This document shows positions 24,801 to 32,400 of a stretch of DNA of 64,000 bases, in pieces. Every line of letters starts with the position of its first letter. Position 1 is the stretch's first letter. Origin of the DNA: Morinoia aosen (taxonomy: Eukaryota > Arthropoda > Malacostraca > Amphipoda > Talitridae); contig CM059568.1 in assembly GCA_030386875.1 (NCBI GenBank), positions 14,820,316-14,884,315 of the forward strand, read 5' to 3'. The notes under the pieces are model-generated. The model had not been told where the DNA came from. It worked only from the letters and a program-made list of their open reading frames with translations, and did not search any database. The position numbers and the translations under genes were made by a program.

Positions 24801-27737
24801 AGACGGGCGTGCGTCTGGCGGAAGAACATCCCGTGGATGCTGACTTCGTCGCCTGCATTCCAACTACTGCGTCCGTTGCCGCCAAGGGATTCGCTAACAA
24901 GGTTAGTCTTATCTCTTCAGTGCAACACATGTGTAGTGTAGTCCTGAGTAAAGAGGAGGCATTGAAGGTGTTGAAGTGGATCTCAGGAACGTTCGCAGTT
25001 TTTTATATTTCATTTAAAATATCGTAGTGTATGCAAAAAACGCACGGATTTGACTTGCTTGATATCAGTGGTACATGCATTCTTTTTGCGCCGCTCATTA
25101 TTATATGACAGATGTTGTCTTATAACGCCGTTTAAAAAAATGTGTATTTACACTTCGACCATGTAATGGGGAAAATTAACCCAATCATCAATATCCCAAA
25201 CAAGTTGAGGTAGGTACAAGCATGCAAACGAAGAATGTTCTATGCATCACAAATAAAAAAGCAGTTCGCTTTGATTACTGAAAAAGTATTTTCAATCAGT
25301 GAAAAGTTTTGGCCAAATATTCTCAGATTCAACCGCATTGTTGCCGTTTCAGCACAACTAATTATAGAAAAAAGCATTCCTCTATTGTCATTCATAACTG
25401 CACATAACGCGATGCGATATTCACCGATTCATTTGAGCAAAATGCTTCATACGCTTAGACTTGTATGGGTCCTCTAGCAACGTACAGTTGGGAGCGAGAG
25501 TTCAACCAGAGAAAAAGGAAACGAAAGATGATAGCTATTTGCTTCTGACTCGTATAAAATATAGTTATCTTAAATCTCATGCTCATGTATTCTTTTGCAG
25601 AATAGTGTAACGCATTGTTTCATCAAGGATATTTGTTAACAGCCGCGCTTTCGAATATTTCGAAGCTACTTTATCTGACTCGAGACAGGTAGCTGAAATT
25701 TAACCAATCAGTGGCGACATTGTGATGAAACTAGTAATATAATAAATGAAGACGCCTTATACACGTACCTAATAAACGCTGAATCCATAGACACAATACG
25801 AGCTAACCAAACGTGTGCCGACACAGAGCGGGCTGCCGTACATGGACGTGCTGTACAGAAGCCACTTTGTGGGCCGCTCCTTCATAGAGTCGGACCAGAA
25901 CACGAGGAAGCGGACGGTGCGCCGCAAGTTCTCCCTGTACTCGGAGCGCAACGTGCGGGGCAAGAGGGTGGTGCTCGTGGACGACTCCCTGGTCAGAGGC
26001 ACCACCATCGAGCCCATCGTCGAGATGCTTAAGAATGCCGGAGCGCTCGAGGTGAGTGAGACGATGACTGATGCCCTTCTAGTGTATCAGAAATTTCAAT
26101 ATCCCGATAAGAGAAAATCCATTGTATGAAAGTTCTCACACACGTATTGTCGAGACCCACTTGCCTACTAGTTGCATGATAAAATACACATAGCGCACCA
26201 AAAAGGCAATATGCCAAAAATATTTCTAGCATTTATTTAATTGAGGTAATAGGTTTCAAAAGTTGTTTAGCTCCAGCCACCTCTCTACCTTTACGCTCAT
26301 ATTTTTACGTACATCAAAAATAATCTTCCTTTCTGCATTTGACGTTCACATCACGAATAGAAATAATTTTTTGGGAGGAACGTACGTTTATTGTTACATC
26401 TATTTTAATAGCGCAAAATAGAGGTAACAATAAACGTACGGATTTGGAAATAAGAAAGTTTTTCAGAATTTTCGAGCTTCACTGAGCTCATGATCAGCAA
26501 GAAATAAATAATTTATTATGCATGATAGGGAAAGGTAGTTTTGCACCTCATTTCGATTATGATAAAAATGAGTAGATGAAAGGTAGCAAAAATTAGAAGA
26601 AAAATCCATAGTTCTGGCCATGGAGTGTATCTGATAACCAATAAAGGCTTTGTGAAATTGTACTAAAATGAACAGGAGGTTCTACAAAAACCCATTAGCA
26701 TAACCCCAAATATTCAAAGATGAAATTGCAAAAATCGGATGTAGAGAAATGTCAATTAAATTAACACCAGTCAAGTTAAGAATATTCAAGCGCCTTTCGA
26801 TGATTGAATATCGTTTTCAAGAAGAATTGAAATAGGTAACCTTTTATGAGCAGAACTATAATGAATTCTGATATTAAAATCTATCGCACGCGCACGCTGG
26901 TGTGATGTCTCATATTACAGAGTTGACTTGACAGGTTTATTAGTGCTGGAATACGTTCAATGAACTGTTTTCTGAGCAAACATAAGTAGATAAAGCTATT
27001 ATTCTTTCATTAAAGAACTAGGGGAGTTTATTTTTCATTATAAGTGTCGAGCATTGTTTTCGTTCTGGTCCAAGGTTATCATAAGCGTATAATTTCTTTT
27101 AATATATAATAAATATGCTTATTCTTTTACGACTCCCACTGGGCAAGCCACCAAGGCTCTAGGAATATTTTTTCTAAGAGGCCAAACCAGTACGTTCATC
27201 GTGATCCATTTCGAGATCTTGATAAACTTTTATTTTGATAAACATTACTTACGTTAGAATCAGAGACGATATGGCCACCGTGATATTCTGTTGTACCCAT
27301 GAAATGTATTTTCAAAAATCTGGCACCGAATTGACGAATAATGACAGGAATTGGCTAGATCAAGTAGATAATTAGCGTTTATTTTAATACAAACTAATCA
27401 CGGGTAATGTAGGCTGGTCACTGAACGTCGCAAAATCTATAATCACTCGAATTAAGTTATATCCAACCGTGCACAGGTGCACTTCAGAGTGGCTTCGCCC
27501 CCCATCCGCTACCCCTGCTACATGGGCATCAACATCCCGACGAAGGAGGAGCTGGCGGCCAATCGAGCACCGCTCGACCGACTGGCAGCTCACTGGAACC
27601 TGGACAGCCTCAAGTATCTCAGCCTCGAGGGGCTGCGGGCTGCCGTCAACGACGGGCTTGAGTTGGAAGAGAACAGAACCGTGGGGCACTGCACCGCCTG
27701 CCTAGACGGCATTTATCCTGTCGAGCTTGACTGGTAA
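629..27737 (+). CDS. Prat: Amidophosphoribosyltransferase (PRPP amidotransferase), spliced, 5' end outside window
   Basis: Cytosolic enzyme that converts PRPP and glutamine to 5-phosphoribosylamine, the first step of de novo purine synthesis. CDS is the join of 629-860, 6215-6297, 17907-18687, 24774-24901, 25827-26051 and 27477-27737; all junctions are GT-AG and the phases (1,0,1,0,0) keep one frame to the stop TAA. The N-terminal nucleophile cysteine and the first part of the glutaminase domain lie before the window. Visible are the end of the class II glutaminase domain, the PRPP-binding loop [13 protein letters not shown], and the four expected 4Fe-4S cysteines (in AFCIFEY, YPCYMG and HCTAC). 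It ends YPVELDW, close to human PPAT (YPVELEW). An insertion of about 210 residues in the third visible exon is unlike known PPATs. Introns total about 25 kb and are full of repeats and transposons. Confidence 0.96.
925..2568. repeat. 15-bp minisatellite with four successive variant blocks
   Basis: About 109 units of 15 bp. The unit changes stepwise along the array: TGCTTATTTAGGGAA, then TGCTTGTTTAGGGAA (to about 1525), then TGCTTGTACAGGGAG (to about 1705), then GGCTTGTACAGGGAG (to about 1920), then GGCTTGAATGGGGAG (to about 2530), and back to TTTAGGGAG. Because 15 is divisible by 3, all frames stay open and give spurious penta-peptide ORFs. It lies within Prat intron 861-6214. Confidence 0.97.
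2569..2825. other. Unique intron spacer
   Basis: AT-rich single-copy intron sequence between two minisatellites. No coding or structural signal seen. Confidence 0.6.
2826..4708. repeat. 19-bp to 20-bp minisatellite (TCTCGCG family)
   Basis: The first part (to about 3408) is a 19-bp unit TGATTTACTTTATCTCGCG. From about 3410 it becomes a 20-bp unit GATCTACTTTTTTCTCGCGG, about 65 copies. Sub-blocks of variants (GGAACTAC at 3676-3800, CGCGCGATC at 4375-4460) show local expansions. The TCTCGCG core is CpG-rich and unmutated in most copies. Long ORFs across it are artefacts. Confidence 0.97.
4993..6063. repeat. 28-bp minisatellite
   Basis: About 38 units of 28 bp with the core CTCGAATGCCATAATGCTTC followed by CCTTGGCA. 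Variants alternate in patches (TTCTCA, CATGACG, CGTGGCG), and alternating two-unit patterns around 5100-5330 suggest amplification of dimers. It ends 150 bp before Prat exon 6215-6297. Confidence 0.96.
6215..6297 (+). CDS. Prat: Prat exon (83 bp)
   Basis: Acceptor tttgtag at 6214, donor gtgagt at 6298. Two bases complete the split codon from exon 629-860, followed by 27 codons. It encodes [16 protein letters not shown], matching the SSESC-FL segment of animal PPAT, and ends with LRE in phase 0. Confidence 0.95.
6298..6507. repeat. Short diverged repeats flanking the Tc1 insertion
   Basis: Phrases such as AAGGGTGCAAGGA, TTCTAAGGGT and CAATTAATCCGTTGAATG recur here and again at 12489-12620, on the far side of the Tc1-like transposon. 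The transposon therefore landed inside a small diverged tandem repeat with units of roughly 100-130 bp. Confidence 0.7.
6676..7317. mobile_element. Non-autonomous TTAA-target (piggyBac-like) element
   Basis: Flanked by TTAA on both sides (6672-6675 and 7318-7321). Its ends start CCCCTTCCCC and, from the other side, CCCCTTTCAC, so both termini begin CCC as in piggyBac elements. It interrupts the Tc1 transposase tail, and removing it with one TTAA restores continuity there. Several copies of CGAGTATAC(T/A)CGT lie near the right end. A 120-codon plus-strand ORF (6752-7114) has no recognisable domain. Confidence 0.8.
7838..8277. repeat. Tandem pair of about 215-bp units with internal sub-repeats
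   Basis: Two copies (about 7838-8050 and 8065-8277), each built from diverged modules such as ACGAGGCATA and GAGGTGTACTAATAGACAAA. It lies in the LINE's 3' non-coding part. Another short duplication, around GTACATGGGATAAAAT, occurs at about 8390-8470 and 9030-9115. Confidence 0.85.
9620..9655. repeat. Perfect 14-bp inverted repeat (hairpin)
   Basis: TTTGTGTGTACACC and its exact reverse complement flank an 8-nt loop TGTTTATT. It lies in the LINE's 3' non-coding region. Confidence 0.95.
9948..11680 (-). pseudogene. LINE reverse transcriptase remnant
   Basis: Read on the minus strand: the region before the RT ([50 protein letters not shown]-like) is followed by RT motifs [28 protein letters not shown] and motif [15 protein letters not shown]. 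The catalytic YADD block is missing. At about 10415 the reading jumps to the post-RT part ([13 protein letters not shown]) and ends with [17 protein letters not shown]. The domain order fits the CR1/L2 group. Frameshifts near 11170 and 11456 and the palm deletion make it non-functional. Confidence 0.88.
12489..12982. other. Intron sequence between Tc1 and copia
   Basis: The first about 130 bp repeats phrases found at 6298-6507. The rest is unremarkable AT-rich intron; no gene seen. Confidence 0.6.
12988..13247 (+). repeat. Copia 5' LTR
   Basis: 260 bp, from TGTTGAAACC to ACGTCCATTA. It contains TATAATACTG about 40 bp from its start, a possible TATA region. It carries a 78-codon ORF that is simply open LTR sequence and is also found in the 3' LTR. 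Confidence 0.96.
13248..13261 (+). promoter_or_regulatory. Copia primer-binding site for half initiator-Met tRNA
   Basis: GGTTATGGGCCCAG immediately after the LTR is complementary to the anticodon stem-loop of animal initiator tRNA-Met, not to its 3' end. Drosophila copia primes this way from a cleaved half tRNA, so this element probably does the same. Confidence 0.85.
13396..17238 (+). CDS. Copia Gag-Pol polyprotein, intact (1280 aa)
   Basis: Domains in order: Gag with a UBN2-like region (about residues 20-200) and a CCHC zinc knuckle [14 protein letters not shown] (216-229); aspartic protease [10 protein letters not shown] (Asp 273); integrase with an HHCC zinc site (H..H near 405-412, CENC near 440) and the D-D-35-E triad (Asp 472, Asp 535, Glu 571); reverse transcriptase with YVDD (Asp 964-965); RNase H with YSDADWAGD (near 1126) and STAEAEY. 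The order PR-IN-RT-RH defines Ty1/copia. There is no stop or frameshift. The start ATG lies 148 bp downstream of the LTR and is followed by [11 protein letters not shown], a usual copia Gag start. Many small antisense ORFs across it are shadows. Confidence 0.97.
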   Translation: MAGSVSESAKNCLTALNDKNYPTWKLQMKMILMKEKLWNLVRGTETMPQTTDETARRKFEERRDSALATIVLGVETSQLYLLGDPTDPVQLWHKIEDTFQKKTWSNKFRLRKRLYNMKLKEDQDLQTHLKAFVEIFESLSVIDDAVDEESRVIILLSSLPDHFSTLVTALEAHEKLPSWDIVTERLLNEEAKLKNQSASDFSEKSLVTSKLKNSRCFECGKLGHLRTKCWIYQEKLKKEDGNHTENQNNFVAGKTNYIGALSVININNCWVIDSGATAHMCNNRNDFSCMNELSSPINIEVGDGRNLQGVGVGDVEVMVLLPKGRVDTCVVKNVLYVPGLAYNLLSVPQITESGNSVYFDESSCKIVNKDDELIALGSKVGKLYKLNCTLNSAAKCMNVSSDEILWHKRFCHLGFNNLKKLGTKNLVRGFDCSVSGDNIFCENCCDGKNHRLPFPKTNHKRKRQPLELIHSDVCGQLNPISLGSGRYFVTFIDDHSRYTWVYIIKHKSDVFKVFQEFKSLVENHYDHKIKILRSDNGGEYISNDFEQFLKGEGIIHEKTVPKTPEQNGVAERMNRTLLDSVRAMLSGSKLPKSFWGEAISTAVYVKNRSPASALNDMTPYQALNGHKPNVQHLKTFGCSAYAHVPKDEREKLDPKSKPCVLVGYGSGSKGYRLYDINSRRIFLSRDVMFNESQQMPIEKEPSEVNDGNFSLLPQDPEPEDSEGGVEHRQSDAGMEGVQPRQSARYRRAPDRFGEWVYLMKNELDIPSCVQEALSGPEAKLWETAMENEMESINQNRVWSLVECPNDKKPIKSKWIFKRKTGPDGSICSYKARLVAQGYSQKYGIDYDETFSPVVRFESVRTVLALAAKCNMQVHHMDVATAFLNGELIEELYLVQPDGFIVKGKENLVCKLQKSLYGLKQAPKCWNTTLDSYLKKLGFVQSKSDACIYTRVQDKKLCIVAVYVDDLIIASESGDEINQIKLSLSTQYKMKDLGVLSYFLGVSVEQFKNNVFLNQTAYTEALLSKFGFDNCKPVATPADVNVNPICSPNDVEFDPATYQSAVGSLLYLSTRTRPDIAFAVNNVAKYSSKPLEQHWMCVKRIFRYLRGTSKLGLLYSKCSDTCIGYSDADWAGDKNDRKSTSGYCFTLSNSVITWRSNKQPCVALSTAEAEYVALAGAAQEAVWLKHLLSDLNFGTMEPMVINEDNQSAICLANNPKYHGRSKHIDIKFHYVRDLVSNKDIDVVYCPTDEMLADIFTKNLPIEKFSRLRTKLGMVSSDTHSM
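17246..17505 (+). repeat. Copia 3' LTR
   Basis: 260 bp, apparently identical to the 5' LTR, preceded by the purine tract and followed by the CTTAG duplication. Confidence 0.96.
17511..17906. other. End of Prat intron
   Basis: Ordinary AT-rich intron. A pyrimidine-rich stretch (ttattgttttttta ... gttttgtttcgtcag) leads into the acceptor at 17906. Confidence 0.7.
17907..18687 (+). CDS. Prat: Prat exon with a large serine-rich insertion
   Basis: Acceptor cgtcag at 17906, donor gtgaga at 18688; 781 bp, phase 0 in and 1 out. The first 29 codons ([13 protein letters not shown] to about 17993) and the last about 21 ([17 protein letters not shown], from about 18624) match animal PPAT; the cysteine in AFCIFEY is an Fe-S ligand. 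Between them lie about 210 codons with no counterpart in human PPAT, where about ten residues bridge the two parts. The insertion is hydrophilic: Lys/Asp/Ser-rich, then a poly-Ser segment (about 18475-18560) with acidic SDDD, then basic [11 protein letters not shown]. It is open in one frame without stops, so it looks translated, but an unrecognised intron inside it cannot be excluded. Confidence 0.85.
18688..19528. other. Intron sequence before the hAT-like element
   Basis: No gene or clear repeat seen; short ORFs at 19038-19369 look random. Confidence 0.6.
21543..21905 (+). repeat. Dispersed about 360-bp repeat, copy 1
   Basis: Begins near CCCTCAGGGGAATACAATTA and runs through CACTCCCAGGGGGGAATGTC, TTTTCAGCACCTACTACTTT and the (TAATC) run at 21895-21910. 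Four further copies on the minus strand lie at 29845-29945 (partial), 31745-32115, 32610-33005 and 44810-45135. Length and copy number suggest a SINE or small non-autonomous element; no tRNA-like promoter boxes were recognised. Confidence 0.75.
22104..23382 (-). mobile_element. Mariner element (1279 bp), inactive
   Basis: Inverted repeats of about 27 bp, TCAGGTTGTAGCAGAAGTTC on the left and TCAGGTTGTAACATAAGTTC on the right (read inward), both followed by TGTCCA. TA target duplications lie at 22102-22103 and 23383-23384. The length is the normal full length of mariner. Confidence 0.95.
22326..23033 (-). pseudogene. Mariner transposase, frameshifted
   Basis: The N-terminal part (23033-22758) has the HTH-like [25 protein letters not shown] split by decay. 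The C-terminal part (22619-22326) has the mariner signatures [10 protein letters not shown] (second Asp) and [13 protein letters not shown] (third Asp). About 140 bp between the two are out of frame, and a small deletion between the two Asp motifs shortens their usual spacing. It is a dead copy. Confidence 0.9.
24056..24773. other. Intron sequence before Prat exon 24774
   Basis: No feature recognised; the small ORFs here are not supported. Confidence 0.6.
24774..24901 (+). CDS. Prat: Prat exon (128 bp)
   Basis: Acceptor accag at 24773, donor gttagt at 24902. It encodes [20 protein letters not shown], then [20 protein letters not shown] and NK, equivalent to human PPAT VYTVRYRCGQQLAIEAPVDA. 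Phase 1 in, 0 out. Confidence 0.95.
24902..25826. other. Prat intron, no feature seen
   Basis: AT-rich, no repeat or ORF of note. It ends in gccgacacag at 25826. Confidence 0.6.
25827..26051 (+). CDS. Prat: Prat exon with PRPP-binding loop
   Basis: 75 codons, phase 0 in and out, donor gtgagt at 26052. It starts [20 protein letters not shown]. It contains [16 protein letters not shown], the phosphoribosyltransferase PRPP-binding motif (human GKRIVLVDDSIVRGNT), and ends [10 protein letters not shown]. It is GC-rich compared with the surrounding introns. Confidence 0.97.
26145..26480 (+). repeat. Dispersed repeat shared with 54605-54930, containing a palindrome
   Basis: Direct homology with 54605-54930: CCACTTGCCTA, then CTTTACG(C/T)TCAT, TTTGACGTT, and an end at AATAAACGTACGGATTT. 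This copy has a near-perfect inverted repeat at 26381-26440, with arms CGTACGTTTATTGTTAC and its complement around an AATAGCGC centre. The other copy keeps only one arm. Confidence 0.8.
26481..27476. other. Last Prat intron, remainder
   Basis: No recognisable feature; acceptor gtgcacag at 27476. Confidence 0.6.
27477..27737 (+). CDS. Prat: Prat terminal exon
   Basis: Starts [20 protein letters not shown], with one Fe-S cysteine in YPCYMG, followed by [12 protein letters not shown]. It ends [18 protein letters not shown] and TAA, with the last two Fe-S cysteines in HCTAC. It matches the C-terminus of animal PPAT along its whole length. Confidence 0.97.
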   Translation: MHFRVASPPIRYPCYMGINIPTKEELAANRAPLDRLAAHWNLDSLKYLSLEGLRAAVNDGLELEENRTVGHCTACLDGIYPVELDW

Positions 27738-27883
27738 CTGTGCTTGATGCTCGTTGAACCGGTATGCCGAATGCCTCGTTATTCGTACTTTTAAAACATT
27801 CCTATCAGCTATCAATTAATTTTAAATCCAAGAGAGGAACGTGATTTAAGAACTACGCATGTTTGCATGTGTAGGTTAAAATT

Positions 27884-27889
27884 AATAAA
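27884..27889 (+). terminator. Possible Prat polyadenylation signal
   Basis: AATAAA 147 bp downstream of the stop codon, the first canonical hexamer in the 3' flank. Inferred from position only. Confidence 0.5.
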
Positions 27890-28261
27890 TATGGAATGAG
27901 CTTGCAATTTTTATTACATTAATATCGGTTCAAACGAGTTGTGATGAGGGCCTATTTAAAATGAAAATTTTCAGATAGAAAAGTATTTCGAGACTCATTT
28001 AAGTACAGAAATCAAGTCCGAAAGCCTAACAAACTGAATAAGTGCCAAATTTGAAAACAGAATTAATGAAACGAAAAGAAATAAGTACAAAGTGATAGCT
28101 TCTAGAATCGGTAATAGAATACGGTGTCATATTACGCATTCTGATGGCCTGTGGACAGAAGATGCAAGAGCAGCATGGATGATAATTGTTATCACTAGAT
28201 GCAAAATATCTTGAGGTAGAAAAAACGCTGGCAGATCTAAAATATTATTCATGTAGATAAA

Positions 28262-28483
28262 TCTATACTATAATAAGAGCCGCGTCCGTCCGTCTCTGTC
28301 TGTCCGAAGCCAGCCTGCAGTGTGTGATGAGCGTATCTGTGATACGAGCTCCAGCCATATATATTTTGACGGGCCGTGTCCACGCGGCCCCATCAACTCT
28401 CGAGAGATTGTATTTTTTTATTTCTTTTGGCCTTTCTCTCATTTCGCACTCTTTTTCATTCTAAGTTAAGAGGTGTGGACTAG
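28262..28483 (+). mobile_element. Helitron-like element, copy 1 (222 bp)
   Basis: Starts TCTATACTATAATA after an A and ends GTGGACTAG before a T, so it has 5'-TC, 3'-CTAG and insertion between A and T, as in Helitrons. It contains GGGCCG...CGGCCC, a possible hairpin, but about 100 bp from the end rather than at the canonical distance. It is directly followed by copy 2. Confidence 0.75.
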
Positions 28484-29094
28484 TCTATACTATAATAGGT
28501 CCGTCTCTCTGTCTTGTCTGTCTGTCTGTCTTAAGCCAGCCGAAAGTGCGTGATGAGCGTGTCTGTCTGTCTTAAGCCAGCCGAAAGTGCGTGATGAGCG
28601 TGTCTGTCTGTCTTAAGCCAGCCGAAAGTGCGTGATGAGCGTGTCTGTCTGTCTTAAGCCAGCCGAAAGTGCGTGATGAGCGTGTCTGTCTGTCTTAAGC
28701 CAGCCGAAAGTGCGTGATGAGCGTGTCTGTCTGTCTTAAGCCAGCCGAAAGTGCGTGATGAGCGTGTCTGTCTGTCTTAAGCCAGCCGAAAGTGCGTGAT
28801 GAGCGTGTCTGTCTGTCTTAAGCCAGCCGAAAGTGCGTGATGAGCGTGTCTGTCTGTCTTAAGCCAGCCGAAAGTGCGTGATGAGCGTGTCTGTCTGTCT
28901 TAAGCCAGCCGAAAGTGCGTGATGAGCGTGTCTGTCTGTCTTAAGCCAGCCGAAAGTGCGTGATGAGCGTATCTGTGATACGGGCCGTGTGCACTCGGCC
29001 TCATCAACTCTCAAGAGATTTAATTTTTTAATTACTTACGGCCTTTCCCTTATTTCGACCTCTTTTTTCTTTCATATAAAGGGGGGTGGACTAG
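28484..29094 (+). mobile_element. Helitron-like element, copy 2 (611 bp) with expanded minisatellite
   Basis: Begins with the same TCTATACTATAATA, immediately after the CTAG of copy 1, and ends GGTGGACTAG before TTCTAAA. The same flanking modules as copy 1 (GATACG..GGGCCGTG, CATCAACTCTC, TTATTTCG) surround an internal tandem array. It lies between the convergent 3' ends of Prat and Mcad. Confidence 0.78.
28519..28975 (+). repeat. 41-bp minisatellite inside Helitron-like copy 2
   Basis: Eleven copies of a 41-bp unit containing TTAAGCCAGCCGAAAGTGCG and TGATGAGCGTGTCTGTCTG, nearly identical to each other. Copy 1 has one diverged unit at the same place, so the array expanded after duplication of the element. 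Confidence 0.97.
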
Positions 29095-29251
29095 TTCTAA
29101 ATAAAATACCAACGCACACGAAAAAACGTCTGTATACGAGACGAAAGAACACCATAATACTGATGGACTTAGAACGTATTTAAGACTGCTTCTGACACAG
29201 CGAGATTTGAAAATATCTATCGAGACAGGTTGAGTTGACAGAAGTAAGATT

Positions 29252-29404
29252 TTAGACAAGGCCAAGTTTTGCCTGTTGGAGGATGTGCTTTCCGATGATC
29301 ACTCGCTGGATCTGTGCCGTGCCTTCGTAGATCTGGAAGATCTTGGCATCTCGCATCAGCTTCTCCACAGGGTACTCGCTGTTGAAGCCTGCGCCTCCGA
29401 ACAC
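29252..29404 (-). CDS. Mcad: Mcad terminal exon
   Basis: 50 codons plus TAA; acceptor tctcctcag. Reads [20 protein letters not shown] then [20 protein letters not shown]. The Glu of YEGT is the catalytic base that removes the alpha proton from the acyl-CoA. Confidence 0.97.
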   Translation of the reverse strand: MFGGAGFNSEYPVEKLMRDAKIFQIYEGTAQIQRVIIGKHILQQAKLGLV

Positions 29405-32400
29405 CTGAGGAGAAATAGCTACACTTAAAACGTCACTTCATACATACGGGTTACTCCAAACTTAATGAAGCAAATTTAAATAACAGGAGCGATTATACAA
29501 ATACGTAAGTGAAGAAATATGTGCTGATAAAAGAAACTAAAACTGGTTACAGCAATAGATATACTTTTTTATCTGACGATTTGACAATCCAAGAGACGGT
29601 ATTAATTTCTCCGCTTTTCATTTGTTTTATATCCCTCAATTTCTGATGGTGAAGGGTATAAAAAAGCGAAAAAAGTTGAAACTCAAAACAGCGCATCCTC
29701 GTTAATATGTGGAACCTATGTATCCTAAAAAAAAATTCACTATTAGTTCAAAAAGAAAAGAGATGGATGTTTACAGTTCCAGTAAAAGCGAAACAAAGTA
29801 TCAGTTAAGCGCTTCTTCCCACACTTTCAAGATACTGATAGCTACACAGATTAGATGTTTGTTCAAGCCTACCTAACCGCAACGAAGGTGTACCAAAGGA
29901 AGGAAGAACGAAGTCACCATTAAGTATGGAGATATGGAATGGAATCATACTGTAACATTAGAACTGAGATCAATATCATAAAGTTTCGGTACCTAAACCA
30001 TCGGCATTCGAGTTCACGAGTAGCATATGATTTTCCTTATAAAACAAATAAACTAACAATACTAGAATGGTGTAAAAAGCGGAGTAAAACAAACCGCACT
30101 CGAGAAGCAAGGTTCAGAAATGTCTCACAATTATTCCTATTATCACAACTTCCTTGAAAAATATGCACAGATTAACAAGAAGAACTTAGTATTATATTTA
30201 ATTCTTTTATTTCAATTTCCAAGCTTGTTATATTCAAAATAATACAAGTTAAAACGAAAGAAAATACCCCTATGGCAATAATAATTAGTTGTATCAAATT
30301 CCAAAAACAGATACAAAATGAAATAGTTCATCTTCAGCCTATTTTTATATGGTGATGCAAAAAGAACGTGTAGCTTCGACTTGCGTTGAATCTGTGGTGA
30401 GAAAATACGGCCAGTTTTAAAGGTCTTCAATAATTATTAAGTAATTAAAACTACTTTAATTTTAAAAAGCCAATTAAGCTAGTTTGAAACTCATGCGTTC
30501 TTTTTGTACCACCCTGAATATTCCCACATTCACATACACACACGACTCGAGATGCAGAAATGTACACACAATAGAACGCCTTCCCGCTTACTTGGACCGC
30601 GTTGCTAGCAGCCCTGTTGGCAGCATCTGCAGCGAGGGCCTTTGCGACGCTGGCGTAGTAGGTGTTGCGACGACCCTCGTCAACTTCTTGAGCAGCCTTC
30701 CGCCACAGCAGCCGGGATGCCTCGAGTTCTATGGCCATCTCCGCCAGCAGGAATGAGACCGCCTGGGCAACAGCACCAAAAAATTCAAAAGGGATATCAA
30801 ATTGAACCGACATCCTTTTGCCCCTTTTGAGTAAGACCGGATGTAACTGGATAACGGACATGACAAAAGACACGAATACAAGAATTGCTGTCTGAGGGAG
30901 TAATCAAAACACTGAATAGCTCTTAACTGGATTCTGACCCAGAATTTTTTTTACAGGGAGACATGAACAGAGCTTCTGGAATATCAAGTGCTTCAGAAGT
31001 ATTAGAAAATGAAATAAATAGGAGCGAGCAAACATCATGCCCCTAAAATTAATTTGTTTCGTCAACGTTCAAGCAAATTGACCTAATTCTAATACTCTCA
31101 ATTCAATTACAGCTTAACGACCGCATTCATCACGTGGCAATGCTATGCCTCATTTCAACTCACTGAGAGGTTACGACTATATAGTTCAGAGAAAGGGATT
31201 CAGAGATCACCCATCTGGTCAACTTCTTTCTCACTCCTATTTGCCTATCGTTTTGCATGGCAAAACGACTCCCTGTAAGATCATAATTATGCCTATAGTT
31301 TGTATTAATTAATAAAACTATCATTTTATCCTCTATCTTCTTTCAATAACTTTTTGTTATTTTATTTGATTGAGAGATACTTGGCAGGATTCCACTGGTT
31401 GCAATAAGGCCGAACGCATAAAAAAGAACTACTGTAGAGATGTCATGTGATTTGATAGTGATACGAATTGCTCCCTCAAGAAAATCCACCAAGAAAGCTG
31501 TCAACTTGACGCAAGAAAGAGCCTCAGGTTGCAGTGGAGAAAATCGGTACAAGTCATCGTTCTCATCAGGACTGGCGGTTTTTGGCCCTCTCCTGTCTCA
31601 GATAGTATAAACATAGGAGAACACATGGTTCCCATTGTTGTACGTGAAATTTCTCCTACATTGCATATTTTACAAGTTCCACGAAATATGCATGGGACAA
31701 ATGCCGAGTTTGCTGCTTCAACCGCCGAAACGAATTCTGAACTAGCAGAAAAGTAGGCCCCCAGAAAGGATTATAGGTTAGTTTAAGCCTCTCTAACTGC
31801 TACAAAAAAGAGCGTCTCGAAGAGAGGAAAGCACCACTATTTAGTATGGAGACGAGGGAATGCGGAACCTATGCAGAAGGGCATAGAAACAGTAAGTTGA
31901 GAAATAAGTTCATGAAACAAAAAATTTGAAGAAAGCAGTAGGTGCTGAAAAACAGGATAGCAGTAAACCAAAAAAAAAAGTGGTCCTTAACAAAAAATAT
32001 GTTATTACAACAACAAGAAGGCCTACCTAACTCTCAGCTCGGGCCTTCACATTATCCCCCTGGGAGTGCTAATTCCCATAGATACAATAGCTGTATCTCC
32101 TTGAGGAGGGCCTGCAAAAAACAGGAGTTATTAATTTAACTTTGATTATGATCGTAACTTCAAACCTAACGTACTAACTGTGAAAAAAAAGGGAGAAGAA
32201 AGGCAGCTATTAAATTTATGAGCAGTCTCAGTTCATCGTTAGAAACAAACAAACAAAAAAAAAAGGAGAATAAATTATTCCCCAGAAGATATAACTGATC
32301 GTTTGGCAGGAGCTTATGGCGAGCGTGTAGATCACAACAATGAACTTACGCGCCAGAACATCAAAGACGCACATTATCTCACCCAGCAGAGCAAGTCATC

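Noticed and set aside
28519-28975. Regular 41-bp repeats resembling a CRISPR array
   Set aside because: No unique spacers, units are contiguous, the genome is eukaryotic and the array sits inside a Helitron-like element.
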